A stretch of 41,992 nucleotides of DNA from the NCBI GenBank assembly GCA_036169815.1, contig JAVHOA010000057.1:1-41992 (forward strand). The letters run 5' to 3'. A program made the translations under genes and the position numbers. Below, piece by piece: positions 16,634-23,750 of the stretch (within the stretch, counting starts at the first letter, position 1; every line of letters begins with the position of its first letter). The stretch is from Hydrocurvibacter sp036169815. GTDB lineage: Bacteria > Campylobacterota > Campylobacteria > Campylobacterales > Sulfurimonadaceae. The notes beneath the pieces are model-generated. The model ran no database searches and was not told the DNA's origin. It was given only the letters and a program-made list of their open reading frames with translations.

Positions 16634-17605
16634 TTAAACGATTCCACCCTCAAACTGCGTTCTTAGTTTCTCTTTTTCAACTTCACGTTTCACTTTGTCT
16701 GCGAGTTTTTCTCTATAATTTTTGACATTAAAACCAAACCAAATCAGCATTGGAGCGGCTACAAAAATAGAAGAATATGTCCCAATAATAACTCCCACAA
16801 GCATTGTAAATGAGAATGGATAAATAATCTCTCCACCAAAGAGATAGAGTGTTAAAACCACTAAAAATGTGAGCAGTGATGTCAAAACCGTACGGGAAAG
16901 TGTGCGGGTAACAGCATCATTAATCACTTCTTTAAAACTATTTTCATTTGAATTTTCAATCCCTTCACGAATCCTATCAAAGATAATAATCGTATCATTG
17001 AGCGAATACCCCAAAAGTGTCAGCAATGCAGCCAATACGTCAAGATTTACTTCAACATTGAAGAAAATAATAAACCCTATTGCAATAGAAATATCATGGA
17101 CCAAGGCGATAATAGATGCCATAGCAAAACGCCACTCAAATCGGAATCCGACGTAAGCGATAATACCAAGCACTGCTAAAAGTAGCGCTGTAATCCCTTT
17201 TGTTCGTAATTCATTTCCAACAGCTGGACCAACCATATCAACACGTCTAATCTCAAATACACCTGTTGGATGAAGCACTTCTCTTGTAATATCACCAATA
17301 TCTTTGCCGACACTACTCGAAGATGTTCGCATGCGAATAACAATCTCATCCTCTGTACCAAATTTTGAAACAATTGCACCATCATAAAGAGAGTTTGATT
17401 TTAAAACCTCTCTAATCTTTTGTATTGGAGCTTCTTGATTGTATTTTACTTGAATAATCGTTCCGCCCTCAAAATCGATACCATAGTTCAAGCCTTTGGA
17501 TGCAATGAGGATATATGCAACAATACTCAATATCATTGAAATGGCAATCGCTAAGTTTGCACGCTTCATAAAATCAAAAGAGTGTCTATATCTAAAAAAT
17601 TCCAT
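16634..17605 (-). CDS. secF: Protein-export membrane protein SecF
   Basis: SecF works with SecD to complete protein translocation using the proton gradient. The 323-residue product has one N-terminal membrane helix (NLAIAISMILSIVAYILIAS), a periplasmic part beginning GLNYGIDFEGGTIIQ, then five membrane helices with the signature VEVNLDVLAALLTLLGYSLN and DTIIIFDRIREG. The ATG lies 3 bases after the secD stop. It is complete. Confidence 0.96.
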   Translation of the reverse strand: MEFFRYRHSFDFMKRANLAIAISMILSIVAYILIASKGLNYGIDFEGGTIIQVKYNQEAPIQKIREVLKSNSLYDGAIVSKFGTEDEIVIRMRTSSSSVGKDIGDITREVLHPTGVFEIRRVDMVGPAVGNELRTKGITALLLAVLGIIAYVGFRFEWRFAMASIIALVHDISIAIGFIIFFNVEVNLDVLAALLTLLGYSLNDTIIIFDRIREGIENSNENSFKEVINDAVTRTLSRTVLTSLLTFLVVLTLYLFGGEIIYPFSFTMLVGVIIGTYSSIFVAAPMLIWFGFNVKNYREKLADKVKREVEKEKLRTQFEGGIV

Positions 17606-17608
17606 TCC

Positions 17609-19174
17609 CTACTCCTTTATACCAAACCATAAACGATGGTTTTTGCTGTTTTGTGCTTTTTCATCTAAAAGATCATAAATACCATGCGTTCCAAGAATCG
17701 CTGTAAGCATAGAAACAGTAATCCCAATCGTGATGGTAATTGCAAATCCTTTGATTGTTCCCGTTCCATACATGTAAAGCACAATGGAAGCGATGAGCGT
17801 GGTGATATTTGAATCCACAATAGCTCGCATTGCGTTTGCATACCCGCCTTGAATCGCTTTTTTAAGGCTTGCTCCTTGGTAGAGAAGTTCACGGATGCGC
17901 TCGGAGATAATAACATTGGAATCAACTGCCATCCCAATAGTGAGGACAATTCCTGCCATCCCTGGAAGTGTCAATGTAGCTCCAAAAAGTGCCATAATTG
18001 CAATAATAAGCAAAAGATTTACAACCAAAGCAATATTGGCAATAAGCCCTGCCATACGATAATACAAGAGCATAAAAACAAATACAAGTAAAAATCCAGA
18101 GATTAAGGCAATCATACTCGCACGAATGCTATCTGCTCCCAAACTTGGCCCAATTGAGCGTTTTTCCATCACATAGATTGGTGCTAAAAGCGCGCCTGAG
18201 CGCAAAGCAATCGCTAAATCTTGCGCGCCTTCCATAGTGTAATTACCACTAATCTGTCCACTTCCTCCGCCGATACGTTCGTTGATAACAGGCGCTGAAT
18301 AGACCTTTTTATCAAGCACAATTGCGAGGTGATTGCCAACATTTTTTGCTGTAAAATCTCCAAAGATTTGCGCGCCCTCAGAGTTAAGTGTAAAACTAAT
18401 CACTGGACGATTGTTTTTATCAAACTCCACGCGTGCATCCGTAAGCATTGCCCCATCTAAAATAGGGATTTCATGCACAAGATGCTTCACTCCTGCAACC
18501 TCAGCATCAGCAAGGATTTCATCCCCCATACTTATCGCATCTTGTGGTGTTAAAGTCGAAACACGAGCTGCGCGACCCTCATCAATAGCCATCAATTCAA
18601 GCTTTGCAGAGCGAGAAATCAACTCACGAGCGCGCTGCTCTTCTGCTTGGGTTTTGATTCCTGCGAGTTCAACGAGGATTTTATCTCCACCTTGGCGTGC
18701 GACTATTGGTTCAGAGAGACCAAATTGATCCAAACGGTTACGGATGGTTTCAATCGCTTGTGCTACGGCTTGCTCTTTTGTCTTTGCAATCTCTTCTGGA
18801 GTGAGTGAAAGTGTATAGCTATCGGCTTTTACTGCTACTTTCACACCCTTCATCTGCTCAAAAAGTTTTGCAATATTTTTGGCATCATCGTGGTCTAGGA
18901 GCGTAAACTCTACACTACTAGCGGTTACACCGAGTGAATCAACCAAAATCTCATTATGTTCTGTGTAATGCTTGACGCTTGAAGCAAGCGATTTAACACG
19001 AGAGATAACTGCTTCATCGGTTTTTACACCCAAAAGCATATGCAATCCACCTTGCAAATCAAGCCCTAAAGTAATCTTCGCACCCTCTTTTGTTTGAAAA
19101 ATAGATGGAATTGAGTACACAATCGAAAAAATTATCGCAATTGCAAAAATAACTATTCTGTAATTAAATTTCAT
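17609..19174 (-). CDS. secD: Protein-export membrane protein SecD
   Basis: The 521-residue product has an N-terminal helix, then the LGLDLQGGLHMLLGV motif typical of SecD, a large periplasmic domain with TIRNRLDQFGLSEP, and a C-terminal bundle with GLLVFVFMLLYY-like helices and GMAVDSNVIISERIRE. It starts with ATG inside the yajC end (11-base overlap). It holds the only palindrome copy read in the Tyr-Met-Tyr frame, where the copy has lost the TAA that a perfect copy would create. Confidence 0.96.
   Translation of the reverse strand: MKFNYRIVIFAIAIIFSIVYSIPSIFQTKEGAKITLGLDLQGGLHMLLGVKTDEAVISRVKSLASSVKHYTEHNEILVDSLGVTASSVEFTLLDHDDAKNIAKLFEQMKGVKVAVKADSYTLSLTPEEIAKTKEQAVAQAIETIRNRLDQFGLSEPIVARQGGDKILVELAGIKTQAEEQRARELISRSAKLELMAIDEGRAARVSTLTPQDAISMGDEILADAEVAGVKHLVHEIPILDGAMLTDARVEFDKNNRPVISFTLNSEGAQIFGDFTAKNVGNHLAIVLDKKVYSAPVINERIGGGSGQISGNYTMEGAQDLAIALRSGALLAPIYVMEKRSIGPSLGADSIRASMIALISGFLLVFVFMLLYYRMAGLIANIALVVNLLLIIAIMALFGATLTLPGMAGIVLTIGMAVDSNVIISERIRELLYQGASLKKAIQGGYANAMRAIVDSNITTLIASIVLYMYGTGTIKGFAITITIGITVSMLTAILGTHGIYDLLDEKAQNSKNHRLWFGIKE
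17768..17777. repeat. Palindrome copy with one mismatch, secD
   Basis: ATACATGTAA; on the coding strand TTACATGTAT, read as Leu-Tyr-Met-Tyr. This is the only copy in the frame where a perfect palindrome would give a stop. Confidence 0.7.
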
Positions 19175-19430
19175 CCTCGTACTTTCTTGATACTGACTCT
19201 TTTACCAATTTTGCTATATTTTCTTTATCAATTGCTACTGTCAAAAATTTCTCTTCAACTTTTTTGATTTCGACAATAAGTCCTCCAGCTGTAACGATTT
19301 TATCCCCTTTTGCAAGTGAGTCTATCATCTCTTTACGAGCTTTTGCCTCTTTTTGTTGAGGACGAATGATCACAAAATACATGATCGCAATCAAAAATAC
19401 AAACGGGAGTAACTGGCTTAATAGTTCCAT
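19164..19430 (-). CDS. yajC: Preprotein translocase subunit YajC
   Basis: A small inner-membrane partner of SecDF. From ATG at 19430 the 88-residue product begins MELLSQLLPFVFLIAIMYFV, one membrane helix, then IIRPQQKEAKARKEM and the beta domain LAKGDKIVTAGGLIVEI, all typical of YajC. A longer in-frame start 12 codons upstream was rejected: AAGG precedes this ATG, the extra residues do not fit the family, and they would pass the likely promoter. It is the first gene of the 12-kb minus-strand operon. Confidence 0.94.
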   Translation of the reverse strand: MELLSQLLPFVFLIAIMYFVIIRPQQKEAKARKEMIDSLAKGDKIVTAGGLIVEIKKVEEKFLTVAIDKENIAKLVKESVSRKYEDEI

Positions 19431-19457
19431 AAATAACCTTTGGCGTAAAATTGCGCC

Positions 19458-19463
19458 ATTATA
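19458..19463 (-). promoter_or_regulatory. Likely -10 box of the yajC-ymdB operon
   Basis: The minus strand reads TTTTGTATAATGG. It is 28 bases before the yajC ATG and would give a leader of about 20 bases with AAGG. The small inverted repeat GGCG/CGCC (19442-19445 with 19554-minus-100, that is 19454-19457) falls in that leader. Confidence 0.5.
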
Positions 19464-19484
19464 CAAAATCTAAACCTAAAGAGA

Positions 19485-19490
19485 TATAAT
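19485..19490 (+). promoter_or_regulatory. -10 box of lnt, apparently leaderless
   Basis: GAGATATAAT ends only 6 bases before the lnt ATG at 19497. The expected start point coincides with the start codon, and there is no room for a ribosome site in TTCACC. Confidence 0.55.
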
Positions 19491-19496
19491 TTCACC

Positions 19497-20726
19497 ATGA
19501 ATAAATATTTAACCTCCAAAATCCCTTTCTTCAAAGATGGCCTCTTTGGGCTTATTACTGCCATTTGCTTTAGTGCGTTTATCTATTTGGCAGATTTTGA
19601 GCTTACATGTAAGCTTTGTGATTCACTTTTTGGGCTTATGGCACTAGCGTCCCTCCTCTATGCACCAAAAAGAGTTGTGCTTTTGAGTGGATTTTTTATT
19701 GGACTTTTCTGGTTTTACTGGATTGGGTTTAGTTTTAAACACTATGGCATGAACCCCGCAGTTGAGCCGTTCATCGCTCTTGGTTTTGCTTTTGTTTATA
19801 CGCTTTTTTTTGGTACTTTAGCACTCACAAATAAAGTATATCTACGAGCGTTTCTTCTTTTTGGGCTCAGTTTTGTCATCCCTGTTGGATTTAACTGGAT
19901 GAAAATCGAGCTTATTTTCATTAACAGCTATTTTGGAACTTCTAAACTTGATCTTATACTTATTTTGTCATCCCTAGCGCTTCCATCTCTTTTCAAATCA
20001 AAATTAAAACTCCTTCCTCTGCTGCTTTTAGGTGGCGCATTTGCCCCTGTACAGCCTCCACTTAAGGAAGCCCCTTTAAAGATTGATTTGATTGCAACAC
20101 ATTTAGGACAAGCGGAAAAATGGGATCCAAATAACTTGGATTATGTCATCAACCTCAACCTCTCTACCATTGACAATGCCATTGAGCAGGGCTACGACGT
20201 TGTGGTATTGCCTGAGTCTGCCTTTCCCATGTTTATCAATCATTCTCCTTTACTCCTTGCCTATTTAAGTGAAAAATCAAAACAGATTGCCATTGTTGCA
20301 GGCGCACTTTTAAGTGAAAATCACCAACACTTTAATGTCACGTACCGCTTTGAAAATGGGCACTACGCTATTGCAAAAAAAGTTGTTTTAGTTCCTTTTG
20401 GAGAGTATATACCGCTTCCCGAACCCTTACGTGGATGGGTGAGCAGAATCTTTTTTGATGGCGCAAGAGACTTTTCTATTGCCACTTCTCCTACTGACTT
20501 TACCATCAAGGGAATGACGTTTAGAAATGCCGTGTGCTATGAAGCAACAACAGATACACTTTATGCAGGAAATCCACAATATATGATAGCTACGAGTAAC
20601 AATGGCTGGTTTATGCCCTCTATTGAGCCGACTTTGCAGCATTTACTGCTAAAATATTATTCACGAAAATACAAAACAGTCATTTACCACGCCGCCAATC
20701 GTGCTGGCACAGGTATTATAAAATAA
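19497..20726 (+). CDS. lnt: Apolipoprotein N-acyltransferase
   Basis: Lnt adds the third acyl chain to lipoproteins in the inner membrane. The first 190 residues of the 409-residue product are a set of membrane helices, and the rest is a nitrilase domain. The catalytic triad is visible: Glu240 in VVLPESAFP, Lys295 in AKKVVLVPFGEYIP, Cys347 in FRNAVCYEATT. It is about 100 residues shorter than E. coli Lnt, as in other Campylobacterota. It is divergent from yajC. Its promoter leaves essentially no leader. Confidence 0.93.
   Translation: MNKYLTSKIPFFKDGLFGLITAICFSAFIYLADFELTCKLCDSLFGLMALASLLYAPKRVVLLSGFFIGLFWFYWIGFSFKHYGMNPAVEPFIALGFAFVYTLFFGTLALTNKVYLRAFLLFGLSFVIPVGFNWMKIELIFINSYFGTSKLDLILILSSLALPSLFKSKLKLLPLLLLGGAFAPVQPPLKEAPLKIDLIATHLGQAEKWDPNNLDYVINLNLSTIDNAIEQGYDVVVLPESAFPMFINHSPLLLAYLSEKSKQIAIVAGALLSENHQHFNVTYRFENGHYAIAKKVVLVPFGEYIPLPEPLRGWVSRIFFDGARDFSIATSPTDFTIKGMTFRNAVCYEATTDTLYAGNPQYMIATSNNGWFMPSIEPTLQHLLLKYYSRKYKTVIYHAANRAGTGIIK
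19603..19612. repeat. TTACATGTAA palindrome (perfect), lnt
   Basis: Perfect 12-base copy; read as Glu-Leu-Thr-Cys-Lys, the same five residues as in nadD. Confidence 0.85.
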
Positions 20727-20727
20727 G

Positions 20728-20737
20728 CTACATGTAA
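20728..20737. repeat. Palindrome copy with one mismatch, lnt-cysK gap
   Basis: CTACATGTAA in the 19-base gap; its right arm runs into the AAGGA ribosome site of cysK. One of only two copies outside genes. Confidence 0.7.
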
Positions 20738-20745
20738 GGAAAAAA

Positions 20746-21669
20746 ATGAAAATTGCTCAAAATATTACAGAACTTATCGGCAATACCCCGCTGGTAAAGT
20801 TACAAAAAATTTCCAAAATGTGCGGTGCCACGATTTTAGGAAAATGTGAATTTATGAATCCGACAAGTTCCATCAAAGACCGCATCGGGTTTAATATGAT
20901 CAAAACGGCTATGGATAATGGACTCATCAATGCAGATACCACCATTATTGAGCCAACAAGTGGCAATACGGGAATCGCTTTAGCTTCTATCTGCGCAGCC
21001 CTTGACCTTAAACTTATCCTGACAATGCCAGAATCCATGAGCATTGAAAGGCGAAAACTTTTAAAAGCACTCGGAGCCAATCTTGTGCTTACGCCCGCAG
21101 ATGAGGGAATGAGAGGTGCCATCAACCAAGCCGATACGCTCATGAAAACGATAGAAAACTCTCTTATTTTACAGCAGTTTGCAAATCCTGCAAATCCAGA
21201 GATTCATAAAAAAACAACAGCACTTGAGATTCTTCGCGATACAGATGGATTAATCGATGCTTTTGTTGCAGCGGTAGGAACTGGCGGCACACTCACGGGC
21301 ACTGCCACCATTTTAAAACAAGAACTCCCAGAGATAAAAATCTTTGCAGTTGAACCAAAAGACTCAGCCGTACTCTCAGGCCAAAAAGCTGGAGCACATA
21401 AAATTCAAGGCATTGGCGCTGGTTTTATTCCTGAAATTTTAGATATTCATATCTTCCATGAGATTATTCAAGTGAGTAATGAAGATGCGATAGAAACGGC
21501 TAAAATGCTTGCTCGAACCGAGGGCTTACTTGTTGGAATATCTGCTGGAGCCAATGTTTATGCCACAATGCAAGTGGCTTCACGCCCAGAGTTTGCAGGT
21601 AAAACGATTGTCACAATTTTATGCGATACAGGTGAGCGGTATCTGAGCACCTCACTTTTTGATGCATAG
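20746..21669 (+). CDS. cysK: Cysteine synthase (O-acetylserine sulfhydrylase)
   Basis: A PLP enzyme making cysteine from O-acetylserine and sulfide. The 307-residue product has the PLP lysine at Lys44 in NPTSSIKDR, the TSGNTG loop in IEPTSGNTGIALA, the glycine-rich phosphate site VGTGGTLTG and the end ILCDTGERYLST. TSGNT and the C-terminal pattern fit CysK better than CysM. It follows lnt by 19 bases; its AAGGA ribosome site runs directly on from a palindrome copy, CTACATGTAA. Confidence 0.93.
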   Translation: MKIAQNITELIGNTPLVKLQKISKMCGATILGKCEFMNPTSSIKDRIGFNMIKTAMDNGLINADTTIIEPTSGNTGIALASICAALDLKLILTMPESMSIERRKLLKALGANLVLTPADEGMRGAINQADTLMKTIENSLILQQFANPANPEIHKKTTALEILRDTDGLIDAFVAAVGTGGTLTGTATILKQELPEIKIFAVEPKDSAVLSGQKAGAHKIQGIGAGFIPEILDIHIFHEIIQVSNEDAIETAKMLARTEGLLVGISAGANVYATMQVASRPEFAGKTIVTILCDTGERYLSTSLFDA

Positions 21670-22240
21670 CACACTGCTTGAAACCATAAAAATTGTCGAT
21701 GGAGAGCCGCTTCACTTGGGCTACCATCAACAAAGAGTACAAAATTCGCTCAAAACTTTAAATCTAGCCAACAGTTTTTCTCTCAAAGAACATCTCAGCC
21801 CTCCAAAAGAGGGGATTTTTCGCTGTAGAGTCATCTACCGCGAATCGCTTGTAAGCGTTGCCTATTTTCCCTATACTTACGCAGCTATCAACTCCCTCAA
21901 ACTCATCCATTGCGACACGATTTGCTACGCACTTAAATATGAAAATAGAGAGCAACTCGACGCACTTTTTGCCCAAAAAGAGGGGTGTGATGATATTCTC
22001 ATCGTTAAAAATTCCTTTCTTACGGATACTTCAAAAGCAAATCTCGCTTTTTTTGATGGTTCAAAATGGTTTACACCATCCACTCCACTTCTCTATGGAA
22101 CCACGCGCGCACGACTACTTCATGAAAAAAAAATCTTTGAAAAACCCTTACATGTAAGCGATCTTTCACATTTTAGCAAGGTGGCTGTTTTGAATGCTTT
22201 GGTTGATTTTTGTGTTCTCAAAGATGGTATAATCACGTAA
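21662..22240 (+). CDS. pabC: Aminodeoxychorismate lyase-like PLP protein (class IV)
   Basis: The 192-residue product looks like a short class IV aminotransferase fold: LETIKIVDGEPLHLGYHQQR at the N-terminus, a central ALKYENREQLDALFAQ with the probable PLP Lys, then the hallmark DDILIVKNSFLTDTSKANLAF and STPLLYGTTRARLL. The likely role is to release 4-aminobenzoate from aminodeoxychorismate for folate, which agrees with folC in the same window, but branched-chain or D-amino-acid transaminases share the fold. It is shorter than E. coli PabC (269). ATG at 21662 is preferred to a TTG one codon earlier. It overlaps the cysK end by 8 bases. Confidence 0.75.
   Translation: MHSTLLETIKIVDGEPLHLGYHQQRVQNSLKTLNLANSFSLKEHLSPPKEGIFRCRVIYRESLVSVAYFPYTYAAINSLKLIHCDTICYALKYENREQLDALFAQKEGCDDILIVKNSFLTDTSKANLAFFDGSKWFTPSTPLLYGTTRARLLHEKKIFEKPLHVSDLSHFSKVAVLNALVDFCVLKDGIIT
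22148..22157. repeat. TTACATGTAA palindrome (perfect), pabC-like gene
   Basis: Perfect 12-base copy; read as Pro-Leu-His-Val-Ser. Confidence 0.85.
22228..22233 (+). promoter_or_regulatory. Likely internal promoter before the 152-residue unknown gene
   Basis: GATGGTATAAT lies within the last codons of the pabC-like gene, 38 bases before the next ATG. It would allow the downstream gene to be transcribed on its own with a leader of about 26 bases. Confidence 0.45.
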
Positions 22241-22265
22241 AAATTTAACCCCAGAGGCAGTTTTC

Positions 22266-22724
22266 ATGTTATACGATCTTGTAAAAAATAGAGATTTTCA
22301 AAAACTTATGCAGCACCATATTGAAGAGTTAATTATTCATTTCTTCGCAAGCGAACAAAATTTTGGGATACTTTGTAAAATCGATGAAATCTCTTTTGAA
22401 CCCACACTTCCAGAATCCATCAACAAAGAGTTCCGCCCGATGACACTTTTTTTCTTAGCGGGATATACTTTTGAAACAGCACATATTGATGGCGATATGC
22501 TGATTTTCGAAGCTGGTTTTGGTGTGGAAAATATCGGGAGTTTTGTGACTGTGCCACTGCTCAGTATTATGCAGATTATCGTAGATGAAACACCTATTTT
22601 TATCAATGTCGCGACCTACACAAAAGAGAAAGAGAAGAAAAAAGTTTCTAATAACAACGATGGAATTAAAAACTCTATGGAAGCGCTGCTTTCGAATCCC
22701 AAAAACAGCAAATTTAAAAAGTAA
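22266..22724 (+). CDS. Conserved hypothetical protein, possibly SspB-like
   Basis: The 152-residue product has no signal peptide or membrane segment. The first 115 residues look like a compact alpha/beta domain and the last 35 form a Lys/Asn/Ser-rich, probably flexible tail. The stretch LIFEAGFGVENIGSFVTVPL followed by LSIMQIIVDET resembles the core of the ClpXP adaptor SspB (FxAxFGG...VPLAAVLAIYA), and the order of a folded domain followed by a loose tail also fits. I see no clear ClpX-binding motif at the end, so this is only a fold guess. It is next to, and convergent with, lysR. If the guess is wrong, the function is unknown. Confidence 0.6.
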   Translation: MLYDLVKNRDFQKLMQHHIEELIIHFFASEQNFGILCKIDEISFEPTLPESINKEFRPMTLFFLAGYTFETAHIDGDMLIFEAGFGVENIGSFVTVPLLSIMQIIVDETPIFINVATYTKEKEKKKVSNNNDGIKNSMEALLSNPKNSKFKK

Positions 22725-22725
22725 A

Positions 22726-23622
22726 CTAGATTTTGATTGCTAAAAGAAAATTGACGACGTTATCAATAAACGCGTCATGTTTACGCTCTTTTGTATAGGC
22801 TATATAAAATTTACGAGTCACTTTATAATTTCTAATACGTGCTTCAAAAAGGGTCCCGTTTTCAATCTCATTTGCAATCACATGGCGTGAAACGACTGAA
22901 ACTGTCGGGCGCCCCGCTTTTGAAGCATATGAAATCGATTCTTTAATTGCCGTTGGGCTTGTCACAACTCCGATGACATTAAAACTGCTACACTCCACAC
23001 CAATCTCTTCAAATACTTCTGAAACAAGTTTTCTTGTATGTGATTTCTCATCTCTACAGATCCAGTCAAATTTGTAAAGATCCTCTCTGCGAAGCTGTTT
23101 TGGAATCGGCTGGTTTGAAAAAATAACAAGTTCATCCTCTACCCACTCCCTGTAAATAATCCCATCATGAATAATTGGTGATTCAATAAGAGCGATATCG
23201 ATTTTTTTATCTTCTAACTGTTCTATCACTTCGGCAGAAAGCGCGACTTGCAGGTGGACTTCATTATCTATTTTCTCTTTAATCTGCCCCAAATATGAGG
23301 GAAGAATATAGTTTCCAATGGCATACGAAGAACCCATAACAAAAGTAAAATCTTTATTGATGATCTTTAAAAGCTCTTTTTCACTGCTTGCAATAGCTTT
23401 TTCTAAACGCGTTGCGATACGAAAAAGATCCTCACCCTCTTTTGTCAAACGAATCCCGTTTTTTTTACGTTCTACGACTTTTGTATCGAGGTAATCCTCT
23501 ATAAATTTAATCTGTTGCGTCACAGCTGGTTGGGAGATTCCAAGTTTTGCAGATGCTTTTGAAAAACTTTTTTCTTTCACTACTGTCAAAAAAGTTTGTA
23601 GTTTTGCAAAATCTTTTAGCAT
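22726..23622 (-). CDS. LysR-family transcriptional regulator
   Basis: The 298-residue product has the winged HTH at residues 5-65 (LQTFLTVVKEKSFSKASAKL, then GISQPAVTQQIKFIED) and a periplasmic-binding-protein-like effector domain from about residue 90. The ligand cannot be inferred. LysR proteins usually control a divergent gene; here the divergent neighbour is pcrA, which is not a typical LysR target, so control may be only of itself or of genes elsewhere. The stop lies one base from the stop of the convergent unknown gene, leaving no room for a terminator. Confidence 0.92.
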   Translation of the reverse strand: MLKDFAKLQTFLTVVKEKSFSKASAKLGISQPAVTQQIKFIEDYLDTKVVERKKNGIRLTKEGEDLFRIATRLEKAIASSEKELLKIINKDFTFVMGSSYAIGNYILPSYLGQIKEKIDNEVHLQVALSAEVIEQLEDKKIDIALIESPIIHDGIIYREWVEDELVIFSNQPIPKQLRREDLYKFDWICRDEKSHTRKLVSEVFEEIGVECSSFNVIGVVTSPTAIKESISYASKAGRPTVSVVSRHVIANEIENGTLFEARIRNYKVTRKFYIAYTKERKHDAFIDNVVNFLLAIKI

Positions 23623-23653
23623 AATAATTCCTATAAGTTAAATGAATAATAAA

Positions 23654-23659
23654 ATTATA
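23654..23659 (-). promoter_or_regulatory. Likely -10 box of lysR
   Basis: The minus strand reads GTTATAATTT, 32 bases before the lysR ATG. The lysR-pcrA gap (23623-23750) is extremely AT-rich. Confidence 0.45.
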
Positions 23660-23680
23660 ACTCAAAATTATAATGAATGC

Positions 23681-23707
23681 AATAGATTTTTTATAATAGA
23701 TTTTTTT
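23681..23707. repeat. Tandem AT-rich direct repeat in the lysR-pcrA gap
   Basis: AATAGATTTTTT occurs at 23681-23692 and again at 23696-23707, 15 bases apart, just before the pcrA -10. It may be a regulator site for the adjacent LysR or the periodic T-rich stretch that replaces a -35 in this phylum. Confidence 0.45.
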
Positions 23708-23711
23708 TGGA

Positions 23712-23717
23712 TATAAT
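23712..23717 (+). promoter_or_regulatory. -10 box of the pcrA operon
   Basis: GGATATAATAAA lies 34 bases before the pcrA ATG at 23751, after a run of eight T. The leader would be about 28 bases. Confidence 0.55.
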
Positions 23718-23750
23718 AAAACAATAAATCAAATGAAATGATGCAAACCC

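Noticed and set aside
23681..23707. CRISPR or minisatellite
   Set aside because: There are only two 12-base AT-rich units with no spacers; it is ordinary promoter-region repetition.
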